Counted from the stretch's first letter, positions 29,853 through 38,701 are shown. The stretch is DNA of 64,000 nt from Aquabacterium sp. CECT 9606 (GCF_918741295.1 NZ_CAKKNB010000004.1:731830-795829); one strand, 5' to 3'. Made by a program: numbers and translations. The notes: generated by a model not told the origin, from the letters alone.

Positions 29853-32800
29853 TGAAGTCCTTCAATCTCTCTGAGTGGGCCGTCACGCACCGGGCCATGG
29901 TGTTGTTCATGATCATCGGCAGCCTGCTGGTGGGCGCCTTCGCTTTCACGCGGCTGGGACGCCTGGAAGACCCGCAGTTCATGGTGCCGACGATGACGGC
30001 CGTGGTGGCCTGGCCCGGCGCCTCGGCCCAGCAGGTGCAGGACCAGGTGCTCAACCGCATGGAGCGCGAACTGCAGAAGATGGAGGGCGTCGACTTCATC
30101 CGCAGTTTCTCGCGCCAGGGCTATGGCGCGGTCAACCTCTGGATGAAGGGTGGCACGTCCAAGGCCGATCTGGAGCGTGCCTGGTACCAGGCACGCAAGA
30201 AGATCGGCGACGTGCGCCACCAGTTTCCCGAAGGCGTCCTGGGCCCCATCTTCAACGACGAGTTCAGTGATGTCTACAGCGTGATGTACGCCATCAGCGC
30301 CGCCGACCTGAGCTGGCCCGAACTGCAGGTGCTGACCGAAGACATCAAGCGGCAGGTGCAGGCCCAGCCAGGCGTGACCAAGGTCGATGTGTTCGGGCGG
30401 CAGGCCGAGAAGGTCCACGTCGAATTCTCGAGCCAGCGCCTGGCTTCGCTGGGCATCAGCGCCCAGACCGTGATCGAAGCGCTGGCGCGCCAGAACACGG
30501 TCAGCCCGTCGGGGTCGACCGAAGGCCGCAGCGACCAGGTGTTCGTGCGTGTCGACGGCACCCTGCGCGATGCGCACGACGTGGCCAACGTGTCCATCAC
30601 CGCGGGCGGCAAGCTGCTGCGCCTGGGCGATGTGGCCAAGGTCACATCGGGCCTGGAAGATCCGCCTTCGTTCACCGTGCGGCATGACGGCAAGCCGGTG
30701 CTGATGCTCGCCATCACCTTCGACCGGCACGGCAACATCCTGACGCTCGGCCGCGAGCTCGAATCGCGCATGGAGGCTTTGAAGGCCAGTCTGCCCTTGG
30801 GCGTGGTGGTTGAGAAAGTGGCCGACCAACCCAATATCGTCGAAGAGTCCGTGTGGGAGTTCGAGCGCTCCTTCCTGGAGGCCCTGGCCATCGTGCTGGC
30901 GGTGTGCTTCCTGTTCCTGGGCTGGCGCACGGGCATCGTGGTGGCGGCCTCCGTGCCCCTGGTGCTGGCGATCGTGGCCATCGTGATGCTGGCCGCGGGC
31001 TGGAGCCTGGACCGCATCTCCTTGGGCGCGCTGATCATTGCCCTGGGTCTGCTGGTGGACGACGCCATCATCGCCGTCGAGATGATGGTCGTGAAGATCG
31101 AGCAGGGCTGGGACCGCGTCAGCGCGGCCACCTTCGCCTACACGTCCACGGCCTTCCCCATGCTGACCGGCACGCTGGTCACCGTGGCCGGCTTCATGCC
31201 GGTGGGCTTTGCCAAGTCGATCAGCGGCGAGTACGCCGGCGGCATCTTCTGGGTGGTGGGCGTGGCCCTGATCGCGTCCTGGTTCGTGGCCGTGGTGTTC
31301 ACGCCCTACCTGGGCATCGTGCTGCTGCCCAAGACCATGAAGGCGCATGGCGGCGCGGCCCATGATCCTTACGCGGCGCCGCTCTACCAGCGCCTGCGCC
31401 GCCTGCTGCAGTGGTGCATGGCCCACCGCGTGATGGTGCTGGCCGCCACGGCCGTGCTATTCGTCGGCGCGATCGCGGGCATGGGCCTGGTGCAGCAGCA
31501 GTTCTTCCCAACCGCGTCGCGCCTGGAGCTCATCGTCGATCTGCGCCTGCGTGAAGGCGCTTCGTTCACGGCCACGGAAGCGCAGGTCAAGCGTTTCGAA
31601 GAAGTGCTGAAACGCGATGCCCAGGTTCAGCACTTCAGCGCCTACACGGGCGCCGGGGCGCCACGCTTCTTCCTGTCGCTGCCCATTGAGCTGCCCAACC
31701 CGAGTTATGCGCAGATCGTGATCAAGACGGCCAATGTGGCCGACCGTGAATCCGTGCGCCGCCGTCTGCTCGACCTGTTCGCGGCCGAGCGGGCCTTCCC
31801 CGACCTGCGCGGTCGCGTCACGCGCTTCGAGTTTGGCCCCCCCGTCGGTTTCCCGGTGCAGTTCCGCGTGGTGGGGCCGGACACAGGCAGGGTCCGCGAG
31901 ATCGCTTACCAGGTGCGCGACGCCGTGCGCCAGAGCCCCCTGGTGCGCGACACCCAGCTTGACTGGAACGAACAGGTGAGGACCATGCGTGTGCAGCTTG
32001 ACCAAGACAAGGCTCGCCTGCTGGGCATCACCAGCACCGATGTCTCGGCCATGATGCAGACCGTGCTGAGCGGGGCGCCCGCCACACAGATCCGCCGCGG
32101 CGAGGACCTGATCGACGTGACCGTGCGCGCCGCTCCAAAAGAGCGGTTGGCGCTGGAGCAGTTGGGCGACGTGAGCCTGTTCACCCGCAGCGGCGCCGTG
32201 GTGCCCTTGTCGCAGGTGGCCACGCTCGTGCCCACGTTCGAAGAGCCCGTGCTGTGGCGCCGCAACCGCGACATGGTGCTCACCGTGCGCAGCGATGTGC
32301 ACGATGGCGTGCAGGGCCCGTCGGCCACGATGAAGATCTGGCCGTCTCTCAAGCCGATCATCGACAAGCTGCCGCCCGGCTACCGCATCGAGCAAGGCGG
32401 CGCCATCGAAGAAAGCGACAAGTCCAATCAGGCGCTGTTCGCGGTCTTCCCGCTGATGCTGGTGGTGATGTTGCTGATCTTGATGGTGCAGCTGCAGAGC
32501 TTCTCACGCATGTGGATGGTGTTCCTCACCGCGCCGCTGGGGCTCATCGGCGTGGTGCCGGCCCTGCTGATCTTCAATGCGCCCTTCGGCTTCGTGGCCT
32601 TGCTGGGGGTGATCGCGCTGGGCGGCATGATCATGCGCAATGCCGTGATCCTGGTGGACCAGATCGACAGCGACATCGCCGCAGGCATGCCGCAGGCGCA
32701 GGCCGTGGTGGAGGCGACGGTGCGCCGCTCACGCCCGGTGGTGCTGACGGCCGCCGCTGCAGTGCTGGCCATGGTGCCACTGACCAGCAGCATCTTCTGG

Positions 32801-32917
32801 GGCCCGATGGCGATGGCCATCATGGGCGGGCTGATCGCGGCCACGGTGCTGACATTGGTGTTCGTGCCGGCGCTGTACATGGTCTGGATCAGGCCGGTGG
32901 CCACACCTGAAAAATAA
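29849..32917 (+). CDS. RND efflux transporter (AcrB/MexB-like inner-membrane protein)
   Basis: The 1022-residue product starts 4 bp before the adaptor stop. It has the AcrB layout: an N-terminal helix (AMVLFMIIGSLLVGAFAF), a large periplasmic domain, helices 2-6, a second periplasmic domain and helices 8-12. The proton relay Asp pair is in ALGLLVDDAIIAVEMM (Asp404-Asp405), equivalent to Asp407/408 of AcrB. GGMIMRNAVILVDQI and the RSRPVVLTAAAAVLAMVPLT block are in TM10-12. Substrate is unknown. It is the third gene of a tight three-gene operon controlled from 27191-27238. Confidence 0.95.
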   Translation: MMKSFNLSEWAVTHRAMVLFMIIGSLLVGAFAFTRLGRLEDPQFMVPTMTAVVAWPGASAQQVQDQVLNRMERELQKMEGVDFIRSFSRQGYGAVNLWMKGGTSKADLERAWYQARKKIGDVRHQFPEGVLGPIFNDEFSDVYSVMYAISAADLSWPELQVLTEDIKRQVQAQPGVTKVDVFGRQAEKVHVEFSSQRLASLGISAQTVIEALARQNTVSPSGSTEGRSDQVFVRVDGTLRDAHDVANVSITAGGKLLRLGDVAKVTSGLEDPPSFTVRHDGKPVLMLAITFDRHGNILTLGRELESRMEALKASLPLGVVVEKVADQPNIVEESVWEFERSFLEALAIVLAVCFLFLGWRTGIVVAASVPLVLAIVAIVMLAAGWSLDRISLGALIIALGLLVDDAIIAVEMMVVKIEQGWDRVSAATFAYTSTAFPMLTGTLVTVAGFMPVGFAKSISGEYAGGIFWVVGVALIASWFVAVVFTPYLGIVLLPKTMKAHGGAAHDPYAAPLYQRLRRLLQWCMAHRVMVLAATAVLFVGAIAGMGLVQQQFFPTASRLELIVDLRLREGASFTATEAQVKRFEEVLKRDAQVQHFSAYTGAGAPRFFLSLPIELPNPSYAQIVIKTANVADRESVRRRLLDLFAAERAFPDLRGRVTRFEFGPPVGFPVQFRVVGPDTGRVREIAYQVRDAVRQSPLVRDTQLDWNEQVRTMRVQLDQDKARLLGITSTDVSAMMQTVLSGAPATQIRRGEDLIDVTVRAAPKERLALEQLGDVSLFTRSGAVVPLSQVATLVPTFEEPVLWRRNRDMVLTVRSDVHDGVQGPSATMKIWPSLKPIIDKLPPGYRIEQGGAIEESDKSNQALFAVFPLMLVVMLLILMVQLQSFSRMWMVFLTAPLGLIGVVPALLIFNAPFGFVALLGVIALGGMIMRNAVILVDQIDSDIAAGMPQAQAVVEATVRRSRPVVLTAAAAVLAMVPLTSSIFWGPMAMAIMGGLIAATVLTLVFVPALYMVWIRPVATPEK

Positions 32918-32924
32918 TGATATT

Positions 32925-32936
32925 ATGATCGTCATG
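32925..32936 (+). promoter_or_regulatory. Operator copy 1 for the second TetR regulator
   Basis: ATGATCGTCATG, identical to 33571-33582. It covers the start codon(s) of the TetR gene, which suggests autoregulation by roadblock. Confidence 0.5.
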
Positions 32937-33527
32937 CGAAGTGCCAAAGTCAACGCCAGAGCTGCCGCCAAAGAGGCCACACACGAGCGCATTGTCTCCG
33001 TGGCCGCCAAGGCAATCCGCCGCAGCGGCTATGCAGGCACCGGTGTGGCTGACCTCATGAAAGAAGCGGGCCTGACGCACGGCGCTTTCTACGCCCACTT
33101 CGATTCACGCGAGGCCATGCTGGCCGAAGCCGCCGCCAAGGCCTGTGCAGAGTCGGCAGCGGCCGCCGCCCAGGCGGTGAGCAGCCTGCCTGCCGACAGG
33201 GCCCTGGCCAGCATGCTTCGCGCCTACCTTTCCAAGGAACACGCCGAAGGCGTTGAAATGGGCTGCCCGCTGGCCGCGCTGGGTTCCGAAACCTCTCGCC
33301 AGGCGCCGCAAGTGCGTCGCGTGACCACCCGGCACATCAAGGAAATGGTCGATGTTCTGGCGCGGCAGTCTCCTGACTGGGGGCAGCCAGGCGCCCATGA
33401 GCGCGCGCTCGTCACGATCGCCACCATGGTCGGGGCCCTGGTGCTGGCCCGTGCTGTCGATGAGCCTGCGTTGTCCGACAGCCTGCGCGAAGCCGCGCTC
33501 AAACACCTGCTTCCCACCCGCAATTGA
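32925..33527 (+). CDS. TetR-family regulator of the SDR/MDR genes (predicted)
   Basis: The product is 200 residues from ATG 32925 or 197 from ATG 32934. The TetR helix-turn-helix is YAGTGVADLMKEAGLTHGAFYAHFDSREAML, an AcrR/YcdC-like subtype, with GCPLAALGSETSRQ as the usual ligand-domain start. It begins 8 bp after the RND stop, so may be partly cotranscribed, but it carries its own candidate operator: ATGATCGTCATG at 32925-32936 overlaps its start and recurs upstream of the next gene. No strong ribosome-binding site is seen. Confidence 0.9.
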   Translation: MIVMRSAKVNARAAAKEATHERIVSVAAKAIRRSGYAGTGVADLMKEAGLTHGAFYAHFDSREAMLAEAAAKACAESAAAAAQAVSSLPADRALASMLRAYLSKEHAEGVEMGCPLAALGSETSRQAPQVRRVTTRHIKEMVDVLARQSPDWGQPGAHERALVTIATMVGALVLARAVDEPALSDSLREAALKHLLPTRN

Positions 33528-33564
33528 AGCCTTGATGAAGGTCTTTCCATTTTGGTCGCGTTTA

Positions 33565-33584
33565 CACATGATGATCGTCATGTG
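33565..33584 (+). promoter_or_regulatory. Operator copy 2 for the second TetR regulator
   Basis: The 20-bp imperfect dyad CACATGATGATCGTCATGTG contains the 12-mer also found at the TetR start. It lies 28 bp upstream of the SDR start, so the SDR/MDR genes are the likely targets. Confidence 0.6.
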
Positions 33585-33598
33585 AAATGCATTTCACA
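33581..33598. repeat. Perfect 18-bp palindrome before the SDR ribosome-binding site
   Basis: TGTGAAATGCATTTCACA is its own reverse complement. It overlaps the TetR dyad by 4 bp and ends 2 bp before GGAG. It could be a second operator or a hairpin that shields the ribosome-binding site. Confidence 0.6.
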
Positions 33599-33611
33599 CC
33601 GGAGAAACACC

Positions 33612-34418
33612 ATGAACATGAAAAGCAAGATTGCCCTCGTCACCGGTGCCTCGTCGGGCATCGGCGAAGCCACGGCCAAGCGGCTCACTCAAGCGGGGTA
33701 CACCGTTTATGGCACCAGCCGACGTGGTGGTCAGAACAGCAAAGGCCTGTTCGAGATGCTGCCGCTTGACGTCACGAGCGATGAGTCCGTCGATGCCGCC
33801 GTGCAAAAACTGATGCAGCTGGAGGGCAGGCTGGACCTGCTGGTCAACAACGCGGGGTTTGGTGTGTCCCCGGCAGGCGCTGAAGAGAGCTCGCTCGAAC
33901 AGGCTCAGGCCATTTTCGACACCAACTTCTTCGGCATCGTCCGCATGACGCGTGCCGTCGTGCCCCACATGCGCCGGCAGGCCAGCGGGCGGATCATCAA
34001 CATTGGCTCTGTGCTGGGCTTCCTGCCCATGCCCTACATGGCCTTGTACTCTGCGACCAAGCATGCGGTGGCCGGCTATTCTGAAGCGCTGGACCACGAG
34101 CTGCGCACCCTGGGCATCCGCGTTTCAGTCGTTGAGCCCGCCTACATCAACACCCCGTTTGACGCCAACCTGATGAAGCCTGACGCGCCGATCGATGTGT
34201 ACCGCGATGTCCGCGCCCGGGTGGACAAACGGGTGAAAGAAGTGCTCGTTGGCGCCGATGGCCCCGAGGTGGTGGCCGACATCGTGTTGAAGGCCGCCCT
34301 GGCGGATCGCCCCGATGCGCGCTACGCCCCCGGGCTGGCAAGCCGCATGCGCCTGTTGCGCCGGTTTGCGCCAGCCAGTGTGCTGGATTCCGGCATTCGC
34401 AAAGACCTGCGCCTTTGA
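33612..34418 (+). CDS. Short-chain dehydrogenase/reductase (SDR)
   Basis: ATG 33612 follows GGAG (33601-33604), giving 268 residues. A classical SDR pattern is visible: ALVTGASSGIGEATA (TGxxxGIG cofactor loop), LVNNAGFGV (NNAG), Ser in INIGSVLGFLP, and YSATKHAV (YxxxK active site). The position-37 equivalent (TSRRG) favours NADP. The substrate is not known. It is the first of two oxidoreductase genes downstream of the TetR operator, and 18 bp separate it from the MDR gene. Confidence 0.92.
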   Translation: MNMKSKIALVTGASSGIGEATAKRLTQAGYTVYGTSRRGGQNSKGLFEMLPLDVTSDESVDAAVQKLMQLEGRLDLLVNNAGFGVSPAGAEESSLEQAQAIFDTNFFGIVRMTRAVVPHMRRQASGRIINIGSVLGFLPMPYMALYSATKHAVAGYSEALDHELRTLGIRVSVVEPAYINTPFDANLMKPDAPIDVYRDVRARVDKRVKEVLVGADGPEVVADIVLKAALADRPDARYAPGLASRMRLLRRFAPASVLDSGIRKDLRL

Positions 34419-34436
34419 AGCTGACAAGGAAACGCC

Positions 34437-35438
34437 ATGAAAGCATTCATCCTGAAGCGCTACGGCAAGAACAGCACCTTGACCAAGGAAGACATTCCCA
34501 CGCCAGTGCTGCGCGATGACGAGGTCCTGGTCGAGGTTCACGCTGCCGCCGTGAACTTGCTGGATTCCAAGCTCAAAGCGGGCGAGTTCAAGCTCATTCT
34601 TCCTTACCAAATGCCCCTCGTGTTGGGCCACGACGTTGCGGGCGTGGTGGTCAAGGTGGGCTTGCTCGTCAAGCAGTTCAAGCTGGGCGACCAGGTTTAT
34701 GCCCGCACCGATGATTTCCGGATCGGTACCTTCGCCGAGTTCGTCGCCGTCAAGGAATCATCGCTGGCGCTCAAACCCAAGAACCTGTCGATGGAAGAGG
34801 CCGCGTCCATCCCCTTGGTGGGCCTGACCGCATGGCAGGCGCTTGTTGAAAAGGCCAAGCTGACCAAGGGCCAGAAGGTCTTCATCCAGGCGGGTTCTGG
34901 CGGCGTTGGCACCTTTGCCATCCAATTGGCCAAGCACCTGGGCGCCACCGTGGCCACGACCACCAGCACGGCCAACATCGACTTGGTGAAGAGCCTGGGC
35001 GCGGATGTCGTTGTGGACTACAAGACGCAGGCTTTTGAAGTCGTTCTGCGCGACCTGGACGTTGTGCTCAACAGCCAGGACGGCAAGACGCTCGACAAGT
35101 CCCTGTGCGTATTGAAAAGGGGCGGCAAGCTCATCTCCATTTCAGGGCCGCCGGATCCGGCGTTCGGGCAGGCCATTGGCGCACCCGGCTTCGTGCGGCT
35201 GGTGATGCGCTTGCTCAGTTCGTCCGTCCGGCGAAAGGCAAGAAAGCTGGGCGTTGGTTACTCCTTCCTCTTCATGAAAGCCCATGGAGACCAGTTGCGT
35301 GAGATCACCCGCCTCATCGAGGCTGGCGCCATTCGCCCCGTGATCGACAAAGTCTTTGGTTTCGAATCAACCAACGAGGCCATGGCATATGTCGAATCCG
35401 GTCGTGCCAGGGGCAAGGTCGTCATCAAGGTGCGTTGA
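34437..35438 (+). CDS. NADP-dependent MDR oxidoreductase (quinone-reductase type)
   Basis: The 333-residue protein belongs to the medium-chain dehydrogenase family without zinc ligands. Its N-terminal catalytic domain shows AAVNLLDSKLKAGEF and PLVLGHDVAGVVVKVG, and the Rossmann domain starts GQKVFIQAGSGGVGTFAIQLAKHLGA. The missing Cys ligands place it with quinone oxidoreductases (QOR/zeta-crystallin). With the SDR it forms a probable two-gene detoxification operon under TetR control. The reaction is inferred from the family only. Confidence 0.9.
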   Translation: MKAFILKRYGKNSTLTKEDIPTPVLRDDEVLVEVHAAAVNLLDSKLKAGEFKLILPYQMPLVLGHDVAGVVVKVGLLVKQFKLGDQVYARTDDFRIGTFAEFVAVKESSLALKPKNLSMEEAASIPLVGLTAWQALVEKAKLTKGQKVFIQAGSGGVGTFAIQLAKHLGATVATTTSTANIDLVKSLGADVVVDYKTQAFEVVLRDLDVVLNSQDGKTLDKSLCVLKRGGKLISISGPPDPAFGQAIGAPGFVRLVMRLLSSSVRRKARKLGVGYSFLFMKAHGDQLREITRLIEAGAIRPVIDKVFGFESTNEAMAYVESGRARGKVVIKVR

Positions 35439-35462
35439 GCCTCAGGTGACCATGCCGCAATA

Positions 35463-35972
35463 ATGGGCGCTGACCTCAACTCGGAAGCGCCCATGACACC
35501 TTCGGCCCCCGCATCGCCCGAAAGCGGCTTCAACCCGCACGTGCCGGGCATTGACTATGGCGTGCTCGATTCGCTGGTGGGCTATGGTGTGCGCCGCGCG
35601 CAGATCGCGATTTACAACGATTTCCTGCCTGCGCTTGAAGCCTGGAACATCACGCCTCCACGCTTTTCAGCCCTGGTGATCATCAGCCGCAACCAAGGAA
35701 TGAAGCTGACGGAGCTGGCCGAGGTGTTGGGCATTGCGCGTTCTGGCGTGGTGGCGTTGATCGACACCCTGTCCGAGATGGGCTATGTGGAGCGCCTGGC
35801 AGTGCCCGGTGACCGACGCGCCTACGGCCTGGCCCTGACACCACTGGGCAAGAAAGACTTGCGGCAGATCGAGCAGGCTGTGCTCAAACAAGACCAACGA
35901 GCCGCCCACCGCTTGACACAAGAAGAGCGCCAGCAACTGCTGACGCTGCTCGACAAGTTGTCGTGCCCCTGA
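35463..35972 (+). CDS. MarR-family regulator
   Basis: The product is 169 residues from ATG 35463 or 159 from ATG 35493; neither has an obvious ribosome-binding site. The winged helix reads MKLTELAEVLGIARSGVVALIDTLSEMGYVERLAVPGDRRAYGLALTPLG, a clear MarR core with the DRR wing. It precedes an alpha/beta hydrolase gene by 71 bp. A TTGTT-N9-AACAA dyad at 35987-36005 lies between them and is a candidate target. Confidence 0.9.
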   Translation: MGADLNSEAPMTPSAPASPESGFNPHVPGIDYGVLDSLVGYGVRRAQIAIYNDFLPALEAWNITPPRFSALVIISRNQGMKLTELAEVLGIARSGVVALIDTLSEMGYVERLAVPGDRRAYGLALTPLGKKDLRQIEQAVLKQDQRAAHRLTQEERQQLLTLLDKLSCP

Positions 35973-35986
35973 TTGAATCTGGTAAA

Positions 35987-36005
35987 TTGTTATGTTTGAG
36001 AACAA
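35987..36005 (+). promoter_or_regulatory. Candidate MarR dyad upstream of the hydrolase gene
   Basis: TTGTT (35987-35991) and AACAA (36001-36005) are mirror arms with a 9-bp spacer in the 71-bp gap between the MarR and hydrolase genes. MarR proteins often bind AT-rich dyads of this size. Confidence 0.3.
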
Positions 36006-36043
36006 ATCGCAGATCCGACACGACTGACTAAAAGGACCGCCTG

Positions 36044-36817
36044 ATGTGGCACTGTGAAGAGCGAGGTGAAGGGCGACCATTGGTCTTGCTGCACGGCATT
36101 GGCATGTCCAGCTTTGCCTGGTCACCGGTGCTGGACCAGTTGGCGAAGCACCGTTGGGTATTGGCCTTCGACACCGCGGGATTCGGCAAGACGCCTGCAT
36201 TGCCCATGGGTGTGCAGCCCACCGTGCCGAACCTGGTGCGGGCCTTGTTGGACACGCTCGACGCCATGGGCATCCATGGGCCGGTTGATGTGGTCGGCAA
36301 CTCACTGGGTGGCTGGATGGCCTTGGAAGTGGCCCGTCTGGGTCGGGCCCGTTCGGTTGTCGCAATTTCTCCGGCGGGCCTTTGGAAGGAGCATCCGGCG
36401 GCTTGGGTGAAGCACTTCTTTGGTTTCATGCGCGCGGCCACCAGGCTGTCGCCAGGTGGTGTGGAGCTGGCAATGAAGTCGGGCATGTTGCGAGAGCTGC
36501 TGTTGTCGATACCGCTCTCATTCGGCAGCCGCCGCATGCCAGCCAGCGACGCGTCTCGCTCGGCGATGGAGTTCGCCTTGGCGCCAGGCTTTGAGGCCAC
36601 CATGGCCAACGCGGGGGTTTTCACAGGAGGTCAGGCCATCGCCTGCCCACTGACGGTGGCCTTCGGCACCCGGGATTGGTTGTTGACTCCTGGTGCGCGG
36701 CGCCGTGATCAATTGCCGTCAAGCACGAGATGGCTCAGTCCGGCCAAGTGGGGTCATGTGCCCATGTGGGTCGATCCTCAAGGCGTGACCCGCCTGATCC
36801 TGGACGGCACGGCCTGA
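36044..36817 (+). CDS. Alpha/beta-hydrolase
   Basis: The 257-residue product has the hydrolase fold elements in order: LVLLHGIGMSSFAW (oxyanion HG loop), GNSLGG with the nucleophile Ser (about residue 87), Asp in AFGTRDWLL, and His in AKWGHVPMW. It is a soluble cytosolic hydrolase of unknown substrate. Its last 99 bp overlap the end of the opposite-strand SDR-DoxX fusion gene, and the catalytic His is encoded in that overlap (it lies about 20 residues from the C-terminus). Confidence 0.9.
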   Translation: MWHCEERGEGRPLVLLHGIGMSSFAWSPVLDQLAKHRWVLAFDTAGFGKTPALPMGVQPTVPNLVRALLDTLDAMGIHGPVDVVGNSLGGWMALEVARLGRARSVVAISPAGLWKEHPAAWVKHFFGFMRAATRLSPGGVELAMKSGMLRELLLSIPLSFGSRRMPASDASRSAMEFALAPGFEATMANAGVFTGGQAIACPLTVAFGTRDWLLTPGARRRDQLPSSTRWLSPAKWGHVPMWVDPQGVTRLILDGTA

Positions 36818-38113
36818 CAGCGGCACGCTCAGCCAAAGCAACATGACGGTGGCCAGCACCGGCACATTCTTGACCAAGGGGCCGCAATGGTCGATGGTCA
36901 ATTCGGGCATGTTCCATGCTGCGGTGGCGGTGTAGCCCATGATGGCACCAGCCTGCAAGGCGTAAGTCCAGGCACCCGGATGGCGGCGCAGCAGCGCCAG
37001 GCCCATCGCGGTGTTGAACGTGCAGGACAGCGCCATCATGCGCCAACCCCAATCGCCACTAAAGCCGCAGCGCGCGAGAAGGTCGAGCACGTGGGACTCG
37101 TGCGGCCAAAGCGCAGTGATCATGGCGGTGTAGATCCACATGAATGCCAAGGTGGCATGCAGGCCAAGGCGCATCCAGTCTGGCAATGTCACCCAGGCCG
37201 GCAACACCAGCGCCTGTTCCATGCCTGTGGGCGCCCGTCCTAGCCAGTAAGAAGCCGCGTTCTCCGCGCTGGTGTTGCCGTGTTCCAGCATCGTCAGTGT
37301 GTCGGGGCTGAAGGCTTGCTGGTCGAGGTGGCGAGCCAGTTGTGCGCCCAGCCGCATGAGGGGCATGGGCACTGGCAGCCACACTGGGTCGCCCAAGCCT
37401 TGCGAGCGTCGGTACTGGTGCAGCATTTCGCGGTAGCTCAGAACAGCCGGTCCGGCCAGTTCCTGCACCCAACCGCTTGAACTTCCGATGGGAGAATCGT
37501 GTTCGGCCATGCGTGCCACGACTTCGGCCAGTTCCAGCACATGGATGGGTTGGACGCGTTGGCGGCCCAGCCCTGGCAATCCCACCACAGGCAGTCGGGC
37601 CAGCTGTTGAAAGAGGGCGACGCTCTGACTGCCGGGTCCGTACACCAAGGAGGGGCGCACCACGATGCCATCGACCAAGCCCTGCCGCGCCAACTCAATC
37701 AAGGCCTCGTCGGCCCGCAGCTTGGTCAGCGCGTAAGCAGTTTGCAGGTGATGGGGCTCGGGCCCCACGCCAAGGGCCGAGATCTGAATCACGCGTCGCA
37801 CGCCGGCCAACGCCGCGCCTTGGAAAAGCGCTGCAGGCCCCTCAGCATGGATGCGTTCAAAACTGTTGCGCTCATTCGGCATCAGGATACCCACCGCGTT
37901 GATTACCACGTCGAAGCGCCCAGCGGTGTTCAATCGATGGGCCCAACCTTGGGGCGTGATGTCGTCGGCGAAATCAACGTGCAGTTGGGATGCCGTGCCG
38001 GACACGATGGTTCTGCGGCCCTCGGTGACCAGATGACCACGAGCCCGCAAGGTCGAGGCGATGGCGCCGCCAATGCAGCCGGAGGCGCCGAGGATCAGGA
38101 TGCTTCTTCTCAT
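36719..38113 (-). CDS. SDR-like NAD(P)-binding protein fused to a DoxX-like membrane domain
   Basis: ATG 38113 gives 464 residues. The N-terminal Rossmann domain starts ILILGASGCIGGAIASTL and has the YALTKLRADE motif (YxxxK) of extended or atypical SDRs, like NmrA/YlbE-type epimerase-like proteins. The C-terminal 150 residues have four membrane helices (MRLGLHATLAFMWIYTAMIT; LALLRR; TYALQAGAIMGYTAT; VLATVMLLWLSVPL), resembling DoxX-like proteins. Both parts are known as a fusion in proteobacteria. It follows the DCC gene by 35 bp, so both are probably controlled by the GbsR site at 38665-38684. Confidence 0.85.
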   Translation of the reverse strand: MRRSILILGASGCIGGAIASTLRARGHLVTEGRRTIVSGTASQLHVDFADDITPQGWAHRLNTAGRFDVVINAVGILMPNERNSFERIHAEGPAALFQGAALAGVRRVIQISALGVGPEPHHLQTAYALTKLRADEALIELARQGLVDGIVVRPSLVYGPGSQSVALFQQLARLPVVGLPGLGRQRVQPIHVLELAEVVARMAEHDSPIGSSSGWVQELAGPAVLSYREMLHQYRRSQGLGDPVWLPVPMPLMRLGAQLARHLDQQAFSPDTLTMLEHGNTSAENAASYWLGRAPTGMEQALVLPAWVTLPDWMRLGLHATLAFMWIYTAMITALWPHESHVLDLLARCGFSGDWGWRMMALSCTFNTAMGLALLRRHPGAWTYALQAGAIMGYTATAAWNMPELTIDHCGPLVKNVPVLATVMLLWLSVPLSGRAVQDQAGHALRIDPHGHMTPLGRTEPSRA

Positions 38114-38148
38114 GATGGTGTTCTCCCTGCAATGCTCACGTGGATCGA

Positions 38149-38637
38149 CTACATCTCGCAATGCCCATCGTGGCATCGCTGCATGCGGGCCATGCGGGCT
38201 CGTGCGCGCCGTTGTTCTATTCGACTGACCAGTGGCCCCAGGGCGGATGAAATCTCGTAACGATGGCGCGCGAACCAGCGGTAGGCCACGTCGGTCATGG
38301 GCCGCAGCAGGGGCCAGCGGGTGGGAGCCCATAACCAGCCCAGGCCCACGGCAGCATAGGCCAGCCGGATGGTTTCAACCCCAGTGAAGACATGTCCATC
38401 AGGGCCGATGCCGTGAAGGGCGGCGTTCATGTCTTGCATGGTTGGAGGGCCGCTGGTATCGCCTTGGGCGGACGCTGGCCAGTACTGAGCCAGGTCGAAG
38501 TCAGGGGCGCTGATGTCCACGAAGGCCAACCGGCCCTGGACGTTGCGGTGGCGAAGTTCGTCCATCTCAAGTCGGCACACAGGGCAAGAAGCGTCGTACA
38601 GCAGGGTGAGCGGGTAGCTGGAACGTGCGGTGGTCAT
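38149..38637 (-). CDS. DCC-family thiol-disulfide protein
   Basis: The 162-residue product carries LLYDASCPVCRLEM (DxxCxxC, Cys18 and Cys21) and FVDISAPDFD, the DUF393/DCC pattern, and ends in a basic Arg-rich segment. The name-giving Asp-Cys-Cys motif resembles a thioredoxin-like site. A role in thiol redox or membrane protein chemistry is assumed for the family, not shown. AGGA lies close upstream of ATG 38637. A GbsR-like operator (38665-38684) is 28 bp upstream. Confidence 0.9.
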   Translation of the reverse strand: MTTARSSYPLTLLYDASCPVCRLEMDELRHRNVQGRLAFVDISAPDFDLAQYWPASAQGDTSGPPTMQDMNAALHGIGPDGHVFTGVETIRLAYAAVGLGWLWAPTRWPLLRPMTDVAYRWFARHRYEISSALGPLVSRIEQRRARARMARMQRCHDGHCEM

Positions 38638-38664
38638 GATATTTTCCTTCTGATGAATTCTGTT

Positions 38665-38684
38665 ATTTCTGTTTTAAGAGAAAT
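38665..38684 (-). promoter_or_regulatory. Candidate GbsR operator upstream of the DCC gene
   Basis: ATTTCTGT (38665-38672), 4-bp spacer, AGAGAAAT (38677-38684). It matches 39267-39286 in 15 of 16 arm positions with an identical spacer length, and lies between the regulator gene and the DCC-SDR operon. Confidence 0.65.
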
Positions 38685-38701
38685 TTCAGATCAAAAAAAT
38701 G

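Noticed and set aside
29537-31426. 629-codon open frame antisense to the RND transporter
   Set aside because: Shadow frame rich in His/Gly/Gln with no recognisable domain.
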